A DNA stretch of 64,000 bases from DASQGA01 sp963722715 (GTDB lineage: Bacteria > Actinomycetota > Thermoleophilia > Gaiellales > Gaiellaceae), in contig CAVROA010000020.1 in the NCBI GenBank assembly GCA_963722715.1, positions 195,572 to 259,571 on the forward strand, read 5' to 3'. Both the position numbers and the translations under genes were made by a program. Below are positions 15,503 through 23,868 of the stretch, piece after piece. The number at the start of each line of letters is the position of its first letter. Position 1 is the stretch's first letter. The notes under the pieces were generated by a model. It did not search any database, was not told the origin of the DNA, and worked only from the letters and a program-made list of their open reading frames with translations.

Positions 15503-16762
15503 ATGTCTGTGAGAGTTCGCTTCGCGCCGAGCCCGACCGGCTTCCTTCACATCGGGGGAGTCCACACGGCCCTCTTCAACTGGCTGTTCGCTCGGCACGA
15601 GGGCGGGGAGTTCTTGCTCAGGATCGAGAACACGGACACCGGCCGGGAAGTCGCCGAGGCGACCGAGCACATCCTGGAGTCGCTCAGGTGGCTCGGGCTC
15701 GGCTGGGACGGGGAGCCGACGTTCCAGCTCGACCGCCTGGAGCGCTGCAAGCAGGAGGCGGCGCGCCTGCTCGAGGAGGGCAAGGCGTACGAGGACGAGG
15801 GCGCGATCCGGATCCGGATGCCCGACGAGGGCGTGACGGCCTGGGACGATGCGATTCGGGGCCGGATCGAGTTCCCGAACGAGAAGCTGGAAGACCTGGT
15901 GCTCGTCCGCGCCGACGGGCGCCCGACGTACAACTTCGCATCGCCGCTCGAGGACTGGCTCGATGAGATCACCCACGTGATCCGGGGTGACGACCACATC
16001 TCCAATACGCCGAAGCAGATCCGCGTGCTCGAGGCGCTCGGGGCCGAGGTCCCGGTCTACGCGCATCTCGCCATGATCTTCGGCCCGGACGGGCAGAAGC
16101 TTTCGAAGCGGCACGGAGCCGTTTCCGTGGCGGAGTTCCGGGCTGCCGGCTACATTCCGGCGGCTCTGGTCAACTACCTGGCGCTCCTCGGCTGGAGCTA
16201 CGACGACCACACGGAGATCATGTCGATGGACGAGCTCGTGGAGCGCTTCACGCTCGAGCGGGTCGGGTCGAGCCCGGCCATCTTCGACTACGCGAAGCTC
16301 GAGCATCTGAACGGTGTCCATCTCCGCGCGCTGTCCCCGGACGACTACGCCGACGTGCTGGTCGCCTACCTCCGTGAGATCGGGTTCGAGGGTGACGAGG
16401 AGACGATCCGGGCCGCCGCACCGCTCGTCCAGGAGAAAATCGCGACCCTGGGTCAGTTCCCGGAGTTCGCGGGCTTCCTCTTCCATCGGGTCGAGCCACC
16501 TCGCGAGCTCTTGGAGGGTGCAGAGCCGATGCTCGAGGTTGCGCGGGAGGCCCTGGCGACCCTGGAGCCCTGGAACCGGGAGTCGATCGAGTCCGAGCTC
16601 CGCGGCCTGGCCGAGCGCCTGGGCTTGAAGCCCCGCGAAGCTTTTCAACCGGTCCGGGTCGCCGTCACGGGATCGAAGATCTCACCGGGCCTCTTCGAGT
16701 CGATCGAGCTGCTCGGACGTGAGGAGACTCTCGCCCGGCTCGACGCTGCTCTCGGCCGCTAG
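15503..16762 (+). CDS. gltX: Glutamate--tRNA ligase, short form lacking the zinc-binding insertion
   Basis: A class I aminoacyl-tRNA synthetase that charges tRNA-Glu. HIGG lies at residues 16-19 and KLSKRHG at 199-205. The IRGDDHISNTP segment and a complete C-terminal anticodon-binding region ending in VAVTGSKISPGLFESIELLG are present. It is 419 residues, shorter than the usual 460-500. The difference lies mainly between EEGKAY (92-97) and AIRIRMP (101): about 40 residues carrying the CxC...CxH zinc site in E. coli GluRS are missing. The coil and helices on both sides are intact, so this looks like a natural deletion and not a frameshift. The stop shares a CTAG with the convergent gene. Confidence 0.92.
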   Translation: MSVRVRFAPSPTGFLHIGGVHTALFNWLFARHEGGEFLLRIENTDTGREVAEATEHILESLRWLGLGWDGEPTFQLDRLERCKQEAARLLEEGKAYEDEGAIRIRMPDEGVTAWDDAIRGRIEFPNEKLEDLVLVRADGRPTYNFASPLEDWLDEITHVIRGDDHISNTPKQIRVLEALGAEVPVYAHLAMIFGPDGQKLSKRHGAVSVAEFRAAGYIPAALVNYLALLGWSYDDHTEIMSMDELVERFTLERVGSSPAIFDYAKLEHLNGVHLRALSPDDYADVLVAYLREIGFEGDEETIRAAAPLVQEKIATLGQFPEFAGFLFHRVEPPRELLEGAEPMLEVAREALATLEPWNRESIESELRGLAERLGLKPREAFQPVRVAVTGSKISPGLFESIELLGREETLARLDAALGR

Positions 16763-17349
16763 GGCCGAAAGAGGACGAAGCCGCTCGCGAAAAGGGCGAG
16801 GCCGGCTGCCCAGACGGGCCAGGCGGCGAGTACGGCGCCCGACGTGAAGAGGAGCGCACCCACGACCACCAGGGTGGTTGCCGCGATCGCGGCGGCGGCG
16901 GATCCGTCCGCCGGCTCTGAAGGGGAGGCCGGCGCCTCGGAGCGGATCGGGACGGAGAGGCGCTCGAGCGCGCGGAGGCGCGCGAGACGAACCCGGAAAA
17001 GCGCGCCGCGCCATTCAGGGAGCGAGCGCTCGACGAGCTCCTCGTCGCCGTCCGAAAGGCCCACGGCGACCTGAGCAGTCGCGTCGCGGGCCTTCGCGAG
17101 CGAGTCCACGAGCTCTTCGTGAATCACCTCGGCGCCGCGGGGCGGCTCGATCCCGAGCGCGAGCTCCGACGCCGTGTGCAGCGTGTACTGGAGTGGCGGC
17201 AATTCGTCGCCGGCATCCTCGCGGACGAGGTCCGGACCGGCTTCCGCGATTCGCTCGAGGTGCAGGAGGGCATCGGCCAGGCTGTCCCAGAGATCTGCGA
17301 CCGCGGTTGCGTAGTCGCGTCGCTCTGTGCTCCTGAGCGTCCTCTCCAT
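16759..17349 (-). CDS. Hypothetical protein with soluble helical domain and two C-terminal membrane helices
   Basis: A 196-residue protein that I do not recognise. Residues 1-125 are charged and predicted helical (WDSLADALLHLERIAEAG, ELVDSLAKARDATAQVA). A Pro/Ser/Ala-rich linker follows at about 130-148. Two adjacent hydrophobic helices occur near 150-170 and 173-194. The C-terminus RP sits at the membrane edge. It is divergent from the response regulator with only 45 bases between starts. A TATGAT box lies 8 bases before its ATG. It may be a membrane-anchored sensor or scaffold; that is a guess. Confidence 0.7.
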   Translation of the reverse strand: MERTLRSTERRDYATAVADLWDSLADALLHLERIAEAGPDLVREDAGDELPPLQYTLHTASELALGIEPPRGAEVIHEELVDSLAKARDATAQVAVGLSDGDEELVERSLPEWRGALFRVRLARLRALERLSVPIRSEAPASPSEPADGSAAAAIAATTLVVVGALLFTSGAVLAAWPVWAAGLALFASGFVLFRP

Positions 17350-17381
17350 GCGCCGCGATCATACCGCCGCTGCGCCGTCGC

Positions 17382-17387
17382 TACACT
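17382..17387 (+). promoter_or_regulatory. -10 box of leaderless response regulator
   Basis: TACACT lies 7 bases before the ATG at 17395. This fixes the short start for the receiver protein. Confidence 0.55.
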
Positions 17388-17394
17388 CGACGGC

Positions 17395-17778
17395 ATGGAC
17401 CGGGGGGGCCAGGCGACCATACTCGTCGCGGACGACGATCCGGCCCTCAGGATGCTCTGCAGCGTCAATCTCGGCTTCGAGGGCTACCGGGTCGTCGAGG
17501 CGACGAACGCCGCGGAGATCGATGACGCGCTCGCGCGCGAGCCGGTCTCGCTGATCCTGCTCGACATCCATCTCGGTGCCGACAACGGGCTCGAGGTGGC
17601 CGAGCGACTACGGCAGACACACCCCGAGCTGGCCATCGCCTTCTTCACCGGCAGCGTGCGCGTGGCCGGGGAAGACGCATCGCTGGCCGACGGCGTGCTG
17701 CCGAAGCCGTTCACCCTGGAGGAACTGGGGGAGATCGCGCACCGGCTCGCTCCGGGGCGGCCGCTGCCTCGGCCCTAG
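17395..17778 (+). CDS. Single-domain response regulator (receiver)
   Basis: A 127-residue CheY-like receiver with nothing after it. The acidic pocket is in LVADDDPALR, the phosphoacceptor aspartate in LILLDIHLGADNG, the conserved Thr in IAFFTGSV, and the lysine in VLPKPFTLEEL. It has no DNA-binding output domain, so it probably acts by protein contact. No histidine kinase is nearby. Its last 68 bases overlap, in antisense, the 3' end of the flippase-like gene. Confidence 0.9.
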   Translation: MDRGGQATILVADDDPALRMLCSVNLGFEGYRVVEATNAAEIDDALAREPVSLILLDIHLGADNGLEVAERLRQTHPELAIAFFTGSVRVAGEDASLADGVLPKPFTLEELGEIAHRLAPGRPLPRP

Positions 17779-18715
17779 CCGCTTCGTTGTCCGCTTGCAC
17801 CCGCGAGCGCCAGCGAAGGGTCCCCAGCATGAGCGCGATCGCACCGAAGCCCACGATCACGTTCGCGAGCACGGTGGCGACCTGCATGCCGACGCTGAAG
17901 GAGAGCAGCGCGCTCGTACTCCCGCTGCCTGCGAGGGCGAAGACGAGAACGGCTTGTTGGGCACCGGCCCCACCCGGAGTGAACGGGAGGAGCGTCGAGA
18001 GGCTCTGGACGACCAGCACAGTGAGCGCCGTCCCGAAGGTCGCCTCGATGTGGAACGCCCGCAGGAAGAAGTAAACCGCGGCGAGCCGGGCTACCCAGCT
18101 CGCGGCCTGCCAGGAGACGACGCCGCGGAGAAAGGCATCGCGGTCCTTGAGCACCACGAACCCGAGGGCGAGCTTCTCGCGAAGCGCATCGACGTGCGTG
18201 GAGGCCCAGCCGGCCAGGAGGACCGCGCTGGCGAGCAGGACGCAGCCGATGAACGCTGCCGCCGTAGGATGCTCGATCGCGAACCTCCAGTCGAAGGCGG
18301 GAAGGCGGGGCAGATCCGGGACACCCGGGAGCACGCCCTGCTGGATCGCCCAGACAAGGAGACTCCCGGCCACGACCGCATCGAAGAGCGTCTCGACGAG
18401 CAGGGTGGATCCGAGCGTCGGATAGGTGGATCCCGGTACCCGGTGCTTCAGGAGGTAGAGCTTCACGAGATCACCGCCGCGAGCTGGCGTGATGGAGTTC
18501 ACGCCGACGCCGGCGACGTAGGAGCCGAAGACGTCGCGGTATCGGATGCGCGTGTCGGGGTAGGAGGCGTGCAGGATGTTCTGCCACGCGCGGACGCGGA
18601 AGACGAGCTTCAGGAGGTGCAGCGCCACCGCGAGGATGAGCGCCGTCCACGACACGGCCGCCAGATGGCTGAAGAAGGCCTGGCACGCGTCGACGAACGA
18701 CCGGACATCGTTCAT
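17711..18715 (-). CDS. Flippase-like integral membrane protein (LPG synthase TM / UPF0104 family)
   Basis: A 334-residue polytopic membrane protein with seven or eight helices. The motifs GSYVAGVGVNSITPARGGDLVKLYLL and LLPFTPGGAGAQQAVLVFAL mark the family (Pfam LPG_synthase_TM). Members are thought to move lipid-linked molecules across membranes. The hydrophilic C-terminal tail from about residue 305 (Ala/Glu/Arg/Pro-rich) is poorly conserved in character. It is encoded opposite the end of the receiver gene. The ATG at 18715 lies 7 bases after a TATCGT box. Confidence 0.88.
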   Translation of the reverse strand: MNDVRSFVDACQAFFSHLAAVSWTALILAVALHLLKLVFRVRAWQNILHASYPDTRIRYRDVFGSYVAGVGVNSITPARGGDLVKLYLLKHRVPGSTYPTLGSTLLVETLFDAVVAGSLLVWAIQQGVLPGVPDLPRLPAFDWRFAIEHPTAAAFIGCVLLASAVLLAGWASTHVDALREKLALGFVVLKDRDAFLRGVVSWQAASWVARLAAVYFFLRAFHIEATFGTALTVLVVQSLSTLLPFTPGGAGAQQAVLVFALAGSGSTSALLSFSVGMQVATVLANVIVGFGAIALMLGTLRWRSRVQADNEAARAEAAAAPERAGARSPPVPPG

Positions 18716-18722
18716 GCTCCCG

Positions 18723-18728
18723 ACGATA
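18723..18728 (-). promoter_or_regulatory. -10 box of leaderless flippase-like gene
   Basis: TATCGT on the minus strand, 7 bases before the ATG. Confidence 0.5.
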
Positions 18729-18772
18729 GCGGGGCGGCCCGGATGGTTACGGGCGGTGAGTCAGGCTGTCGA

Positions 18773-18845
18773 TACCCCCGACCGGGTTCGAACCGGTGTC
18801 ACCGCCGTGAGAGGGCGGCATCCTAGGCCACTAGACGACGGGGGC
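18773..18845 (-). tRNA. tRNA-Glu (CTC)
   Basis: A 73-base cloverleaf. The acceptor stem is GCCCCCG paired with CGGGGGT. The anticodon stem is CCGCC/GGCGG with loop CTCTCAC, giving anticodon CTC for GAG codons. The T-arm is CCGGTTCGAACCCGG. CCA is not encoded. A TAGCAT box lies 16 bases upstream on the same strand. Confidence 0.95.
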
Positions 18846-18861
18846 CTGCGTTCGCCGCAAC

Positions 18862-18867
18862 ATGCTA
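18862..18867 (-). promoter_or_regulatory. -10 box for tRNA-Glu
   Basis: TAGCAT on the minus strand, 16 bases before the mature tRNA 5' end. Confidence 0.5.
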
Positions 18868-18958
18868 GCGAGCGGGCGTACGGCAGCGTAGCGAGTGGGG
18901 AACCCCACCTTCACCGTCTGCTAGGGTCGCCCGGGTCGTATTCCAGGAGGGTTTTGCG

Positions 18959-19120
18959 GTGATCGGACAGTCTGTGCAGGCATACCTCGACCCGGGTACC
19001 GGGAGCATGCTCCTGCAGGCCATCGTGGGCGGGGTTGCAGCGGCAGCCGTCGCCGGACGGATCTTCTGGCGGCGAATTCTCGAGGTCCTGCACATTCGGA
19101 AGAAGGAAGACCGGCCGTAG
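18959..19120 (+). CDS. Small membrane peptide of the YLDPGTGSM type
   Basis: A 53-residue gene with a strong Shine-Dalgarno (AGGAGG, 9 bases before GTG). The product has the motif AYLDPGTGSMLLQAI at residues 9-23, then one membrane helix, then a basic tail RIFWRRILEVLHIRKKEDRP. I recall similar short proteins encoded next to sulfatases and methyltransferases in envelope or polysaccharide loci, which is exactly the setting here. The function is unknown. Its TAG stop overlaps the first codons of the methyltransferase reading frame. Confidence 0.8.
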   Translation: MIGQSVQAYLDPGTGSMLLQAIVGGVAAAAVAGRIFWRRILEVLHIRKKEDRP

Positions 19121-20520
19121 TCGAGCCTGGGTTCGAGCCCGGTTCGTTCCGGGACCCGGACAGCCGCGTCGTCGTCGCCGGAGGGACGGTCCTCCGGACA
19201 CTCAGCCCGACCGGGGTCGAGGACTGGCGGGCACTGGCCGAGAGCGCCCTCTTCGAGCGTGCGGTCGCCGACGGCCGGCTGGTCGGCACGGAGGAGGCCG
19301 ACGGGACGGCCGTGCCAGCCGAGCTCCGTGCCGGAGCGGCGGGGATCCTCCGCCACGAGGCAATTCCGTTCGTCTCGTATCCGTACGAGTGGCCCTTCTC
19401 GATGCTGAAAGATGCGGCGCTGCTCCAGCTCTCGCTGCTCGACGAGGCGATCGGCGAGGGACTCATGCTGAAGGACGCCTCGCCATACAACGTCCAGTGG
19501 CGGGGGACGACCCCCGTCTTCATCGACGTCGGCTCCTTCGAGAAGCTTCGGGAGGGCGAACCGTGGGCGGGCTACCGGCAGTTCTGCATGCTCTTCCTCT
19601 ACCCGCTGCTCCTCCAGGCCTACAAGGGGATCGAGTATCTGCCGCTCCTTCGCGGTGCGATCGACGGGATTTCCCCCGTGCAGGCGCGCCGCATGTTCTC
19701 TGCCCGCGATCTCCTCCGGCGCGGCGTCCTCACGCACGTCGCCTTGCATGCTCGCCTCGAGCGCCGCTACGCCGACTCCTCGAAGGACGTGAAGGGAGAG
19801 CTCAAGAAGGCGGGCTTCAAGACCGAGCTGATCCGCGCGAACGTCCGCGGTCTCACGCGCCTGGTCGAGCGCCTCGAGTGGCAGCCGGGCGCCACGGCCT
19901 GGACCGGGTACGGAACCCAGAACACCTACACGGACGCGGACGCCGAGCGGAAGGCGGCATTCGTCCGGGAGACAGCTTCCTCGCGACGACGGCGCCTGGT
20001 CTGGGACATCGGAGCGAACGACGGACGGTATACGCGGATCGCGGCCGAGCACGCGGACCACGCCCTCGCGATCGACGCCGACCAGGCGGTGGTCGATGCT
20101 CTCTATCGATCGCTCCGCGAGGAGGGCTCGAAGACGATCTTGCCCCTCGTCATGAACATCGCTGACCCTTCCCCGGGTCTCGGGTGGCGCGGCAAGGAGC
20201 GTAAGCCCCTGCCCGAGCGCGGCACGCCTGACCTGACGCTCTGCCTGGCGCTGGTCCACCATGTCGCGATCGGCTCGAACGTCCCCGTGCAGGAGTTCCT
20301 CGGCTGGCTTCGCGAGCTCGGCACGGAGCTGGTGATCGAGTTCCCGACTCCGGAGGACCCGATGGCGGCGAGACTCCTTGCACGCAAGCGCGAGGGCACC
20401 CACGACGACTACACGCAGGAGTCCTTCGAGCGCGCACTCTCCGAGGTGTTCGAGGTCGAGCGCTCGGAGCGGCTCGAGTCGGGGACTCGGGTGCTCTACC
20501 GTGCCCGACCCCGCGTCTGA
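19120..20520 (+). CDS. SAM-dependent methyltransferase-like protein (start codon unclear)
   Basis: Two parts are visible. The N-terminal region has the conserved run FRDPDSRVVVAGGTVLRTLSP. Residues from about 250 form a class I methyltransferase fold: VWDIGANDGRYTRIAAEHADHALAID is motif I, then LCLALVHHVAIG and ELVIEFPTPEDP. The FRDPDSRV region is in frame back to about 19120, yet no ATG, GTG or TTG lies there; the first is GTG 19312, which would remove about 64 conserved residues. The given start is the extent supported by homology, not a proven initiation codon. A -1 frameshift from the small upstream gene would also join the frames. The substrate is unknown. Confidence 0.78.
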   Translation, partial: VEPGFEPGSFRDPDSRVVVAGGTVLRTLSPTGVEDWRALAESALFERAVADGRLVGTEEADGTAVPAELRAGAAGILRHEAIPFVSYPYEWPFSMLKDAALLQLSLLDEAIGEGLMLKDASPYNVQWRGTTPVFIDVGSFEKLREGEPWAGYRQFCMLFLYPLLLQAYKGIEYLPLLRGAIDGISPVQARRMFSARDLLRRGVLTHVALHARLERRYADSSKDVKGELKKAGFKTELIRANVRGLTRLVERLEWQPGATAWTGYGTQNTYTDADAERKAAFVRETASSRRRRLVWDIGANDGRYTRIAAEHADHALAIDADQAVVDALYRSLREEGSKTILPLVMNIADPSPGLGWRGKERKPLPERGTPDLTLCLALVHHVAIGSNVPVQEFLGWLRELGTELVIEFPTPEDPMAARLLARKREGTHDDYTQESFERALSEVFEVERSERLESGTRVLYRARPRV

Positions 20521-22636
20521 CAGAGGGCGTGCGCATTCCGCCCGCGAGCTTGGCCTCGCGGGCCTTCATCTGCTCGTCCTCTCCTCGTTCGCGCTGGCAC
20601 AGCCGCTCTTCTCGCTTCTCTCGGAGAACGTGGTCTTCTTCGCCGCTCGCGGATCGTCGCGCTGGGAAATCGTTCTCTTCGCCCTCGGTCTCGTGCTCGT
20701 TCCGCCGCTGCTTCTCCTGGCAGTGGAAGCACTCGTGGGCCTGGTGCATAGAGGAGCAGCCGCCGGCCTGCATCTGATCTTCGTCGGGCTGCTCTCGGGG
20801 CTCGTCGCCATGCAGGTGGTGAATCGCATCGGGGATCTACCTCAAGGTCTCTTCACCGCGCTGGTCGTCGGTGTGGCGGCGGGCGCCGCCGTCGCCTACG
20901 CCAGGCTGGGCGCTATGCGGTCGGTGCTGACCGTGCTCGGCCCGGCGCCGTTGCTCTTTCTCGGCCTCTTCCTCTTCGGCTCGCCGGTCGCGAAGCTGAC
21001 GCTCGCGGACGACGCGCAGGCCAGGCCGGCGAACATCCGAGGGAGCGCGCCGGTCGTGATGGTCGTGTTCGACGAGTTCCCCTCGCTCTCGCTCCTCGAC
21101 CGATCGGGACGGATCGATCCGGTTCGGTACCCGAACTTCGCCGCCCTGGCCGGGGACGCCACCTGGTTTCGGAACGCGACCACGGTGCAGGGAAACACGA
21201 GTCTGGCCGTGCCCGCGATCCTGACCGGCCGCTACCCGCTCGATGCGAGCAAGATCCCGATCGCGTCCGACTATCCGCAGAACCTCTTCACGCTTCTCGG
21301 TGGCGGCTACCGGCTGAACGTGACGGAGGCTGTGACTCGCCTGTGCCCGGGGAATCTCTGCTCGGAATCCTCCGGCGAGGGCTTCCCGACCCGGCTCGAG
21401 TCGCTCGGGTCCGATCTGAGCATCGTCTACCTCCACATGGTGCTGCCCCCGGATCTCCGCGACCGGCTGCCGTCGGTGAGCGCAACCTGGGGGGACTTTC
21501 GCGCCGGCGGCGGGCGGACGCAGCGTGAAGAGGACGTCCGCCGCGGCCTCGACCGCGGTTTCCTCCAGAAGCGGCTCTTTCCCGGATCCGTACGGGACCG
21601 CGATCTCAGGTTCCGCGTCTTCGCGGACTCGATCAGGCCCTCGAGGAAGCCGGAGCTCTCGTTTCTGCACGTGCTCCTGCCGCATTACGGCTGGGTCTAC
21701 TTGCCGTCCGGGAAGCGGTATGCGAACGCGGCGACGATCGCAGGCCTGGTCGACGACAGCTGGACCGACGACGAAGTGCTCGCGGACCAGGGATGGCAGC
21801 GGCACCTGCTCCAGGTCGGCTTCGTCGACACGCTTCTCGGTGAGCTCGTGCGAAACCTACGCCGCCGAGGGCTGTACGACCGTTCGCTCATCGTCCTGAC
21901 GGCGGACCACGGTGTGAGCTTCCGACCCGGGGGCGCCCGCCGCTTGACCACGGCCGAGAGCCTCCCCGACCTCGCGTTCGTGCCGCTCTTCGTGAAGGCG
22001 CCGGGCCAGACCGCAGGGCAGGTCGTCGACGAGCACGTCCAGACCGTCGACATCCTGCCGACGATCGCGGACGCCCTCGGGATCTCCCTCCCGTGGCGAG
22101 TCGACGGGCACTCGGCGCTCGACGGGTCCTTCCGCGCGGTACCGCGCGTACGCATCTACAAGACGTCCGGCGGCAGCCTTGCGGACACGGTCTCGTCGCT
22201 GGAGCGCCGCCGCGACGAGCTTCTCGCCCAGAAGATCGCGCTCTTCGGAGACCGGGACCGGTGGGTGGGCCTCTACCGCTTCGGCCCGCACCGCGAGCTG
22301 GTCGGCCGGCGCGTTGCGTCCCTGCACCCCGGGCTGGCCGACGGGCTGGCGGTCGAGCTCGATCTCGGCGAGCGAATGCGAGTCGATCCCGACGTAGGAA
22401 CGGTGCCGGCAAGGATCACGGGCCGTCTCTCAGGCGATGCTGCCGGGGCAGGGCTCGACCTCGCCGTCTCGGTCGACGGACGTATCGAAGCGGTCACGCG
22501 GAGCTACATGTTCCGGGGGGATCCTGCGCTCTCGGCCATGGTGCCGGAGGCGTCCGTCAGTGCCGGGATGCACACGATCGAGATCTTCGAGGTCGACGCA
22601 TCCGGGCGCCTTTTCCGAATTCCGCTAGAAAGCTGA
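20501..22636 (+). CDS. Membrane-anchored sulfatase / alkaline-phosphatase-superfamily enzyme
   Basis: A 711-residue protein. About five membrane helices occupy the first 170 residues. An extracytoplasmic sulfatase-fold domain follows: PVVMVVFDEFPSLSLL carries the metal aspartate, TVQGNTSLAVPAILTGRYP carries the catalytic Ser/Thr region, and LTADHGVSF the second metal site. The overall layout resembles phosphoglycerol or phosphoethanolamine transferases and LtaS-like enzymes, so transfer to a glycan or lipid is as likely as sulfate hydrolysis. The start is GTG 20501, overlapping the methyltransferase by 20 bases. It is the third member of an envelope operon. Confidence 0.85.
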   Translation: MPDPASDRGRAHSARELGLAGLHLLVLSSFALAQPLFSLLSENVVFFAARGSSRWEIVLFALGLVLVPPLLLLAVEALVGLVHRGAAAGLHLIFVGLLSGLVAMQVVNRIGDLPQGLFTALVVGVAAGAAVAYARLGAMRSVLTVLGPAPLLFLGLFLFGSPVAKLTLADDAQARPANIRGSAPVVMVVFDEFPSLSLLDRSGRIDPVRYPNFAALAGDATWFRNATTVQGNTSLAVPAILTGRYPLDASKIPIASDYPQNLFTLLGGGYRLNVTEAVTRLCPGNLCSESSGEGFPTRLESLGSDLSIVYLHMVLPPDLRDRLPSVSATWGDFRAGGGRTQREEDVRRGLDRGFLQKRLFPGSVRDRDLRFRVFADSIRPSRKPELSFLHVLLPHYGWVYLPSGKRYANAATIAGLVDDSWTDDEVLADQGWQRHLLQVGFVDTLLGELVRNLRRRGLYDRSLIVLTADHGVSFRPGGARRLTTAESLPDLAFVPLFVKAPGQTAGQVVDEHVQTVDILPTIADALGISLPWRVDGHSALDGSFRAVPRVRIYKTSGGSLADTVSSLERRRDELLAQKIALFGDRDRWVGLYRFGPHRELVGRRVASLHPGLADGLAVELDLGERMRVDPDVGTVPARITGRLSGDAAGAGLDLAVSVDGRIEAVTRSYMFRGDPALSAMVPEASVSAGMHTIEIFEVDASGRLFRIPLES

Positions 22637-22649
22637 GCCTTCCGCTCGA

Positions 22650-22991
22650 TCAGTCGGTGCGATCGTCCTCGTCTTCGGCGATCTCACCCGCATCGCCGAA
22701 CTTCTCGACGACCGAGTACCCGCCGTTCCGATCCACCTCGCGCTCAACCCCGGGCGACCACACGTGTCCGGTGACGATCAGGAAGCGCCGGGGGTCGGAG
22801 CGCACCTCCTCGTACTCGGCGACTGTCAGGGCCACGGTCTCGAAGCAGCTCTCGCGGCTGCACTCGCACACGAACTCGATCCGGCTCGTCCGATCGCCCT
22901 TGGCCCAGTCCTCGCTCACGCTCCGGATGCGCTCGTTGACCTCCCGGAAGAGCGCCTCGTTCTTGCCGACCCGGTACTCGGTGGCGGACAT
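22650..22991 (-). CDS. Conserved hypothetical protein with CxCxxxxC motif
   Basis: A 113-residue soluble protein without a named family that I can recognise. The first half is a helix with VGKNEALFREVNERI. The centre has FVCECSRESC near residue 44, a possible metal site, followed by ETVALTVAEYEEVRSDPRRFLIVTGH. The acidic tail ends in EDEDDRTD. The same arrangement occurs, as I recall, in other actinobacterial hypothetical proteins. A CATACT box lies 6 bases before the ATG. It is convergent with the sulfatase gene, 13 bases apart. Confidence 0.75.
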   Translation of the reverse strand: MSATEYRVGKNEALFREVNERIRSVSEDWAKGDRTSRIEFVCECSRESCFETVALTVAEYEEVRSDPRRFLIVTGHVWSPGVEREVDRNGGYSVVEKFGDAGEIAEDEDDRTD

Positions 22992-22997
22992 GGAGCA

Positions 22998-23003
22998 AGT
23001 ATG
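22998..23003 (-). promoter_or_regulatory. -10 box of leaderless conserved hypothetical gene
   Basis: CATACT on the minus strand, 6 bases before the ATG at 22991. Confidence 0.4.
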
Positions 23004-23139
23004 CGCTGTCGATCGAGAAAAGAAAAGGTTTCATAGCCTCTACTCAGTTTCACCGCCTTGAGAGTCGGCACTGTAGTCGGCAAAAGCCCTGGTTTCCAGC
23101 GATTTCTACAAGGCGGGGACCACCCAGGCTCGGATGGCT

Positions 23140-23799
23140 CTAGGTGGCAGCGAGCAGAAGGAGATCGGCTGCTCGGTCCGGGCTGACCACGTCCGTATTG
23201 ACGACGAGATCGTAATGCGTGGGCAGCTCCCGTTCGACGCCGTAGAAGCGTGCGAGGTAGTCGTCTCGCGCCGCGTCCTCATCCCGAATCGCCTTGTCGG
23301 CTTGCCGCATGTCGACCTTCGCGGTCTCGGCGAGGCGGCGAGCTCGCGTCTCGGGCGAGGCCGTGACGAGGACGCGCAAGACGTCTTCCCTCCCCGCCAG
23401 CGCCATCGAAGCAGCGTGGGCGACGATGACGACGTCTCCTTCCTCGGCGACGTCGCGAATGACGTCGCGGATCAGCGCGCGGAGGTCTTCGCTGGACGGC
23501 ATCTGCCTGACGGGCGCGGCAAACGTCGCTTGTCCGCGGGCCGAGCCTCCGAGGCTCGGAGACACTCGTGGCCGCCGTTCCCCGCCGGTTTCCGCGACAC
23601 GATCCAGAACGCGCGCGACCAGTGACTTGCGTCTCTCGACGTTGCTGACCACGGCCGGGTCGAGGCCCACCGAATCCGCCGCGCTCTCGACGACCTCGTC
23701 GTCGACATAGCGGAACCCGAGCCGGTCTGAAACGGTGCGGCCGACGCTTTCGCCCCCGGCACCGGTCGTATGCGAGACGCAGATGATTCGACTAGGCAA
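23140..23799 (-). CDS. Cytidylate kinase-like family protein
   Basis: A 219-residue P-loop protein of the AAA_26/cytidylate-kinase-like group. The N-terminal IICVSHTTGAGGESVGRTVSDRLGFRYVDDEVV resembles a relaxed Walker A with GAGGES in place of GxGKGT. RVLVTASPETRARRLAE is the lid region and HYDLVVNTDVVSPDRAADLL closes the fold. The central 30 residues are low-complexity. True CMP kinases are better conserved, so the substrate is uncertain. The start is TTG 23799, with GGAGG 5 bases upstream. Confidence 0.82.
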   Translation of the reverse strand: MPSRIICVSHTTGAGGESVGRTVSDRLGFRYVDDEVVESAADSVGLDPAVVSNVERRKSLVARVLDRVAETGGERRPRVSPSLGGSARGQATFAAPVRQMPSSEDLRALIRDVIRDVAEEGDVVIVAHAASMALAGREDVLRVLVTASPETRARRLAETAKVDMRQADKAIRDEDAARDDYLARFYGVERELPTHYDLVVNTDVVSPDRAADLLLLAAT

Positions 23800-23868
23800 C
23801 TCTGCCTCCAGTTCGTTCAGCGTGCACGCCGCACGAGTCTACGTTGATCGCGTTGTCGGGCGGTGCGT

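Noticed and set aside
18865..20403. A 512-codon frame antisense to the methyltransferase
   Set aside because: The plus-strand methyltransferase motifs are clear, and the antisense product is Arg-rich without domains.
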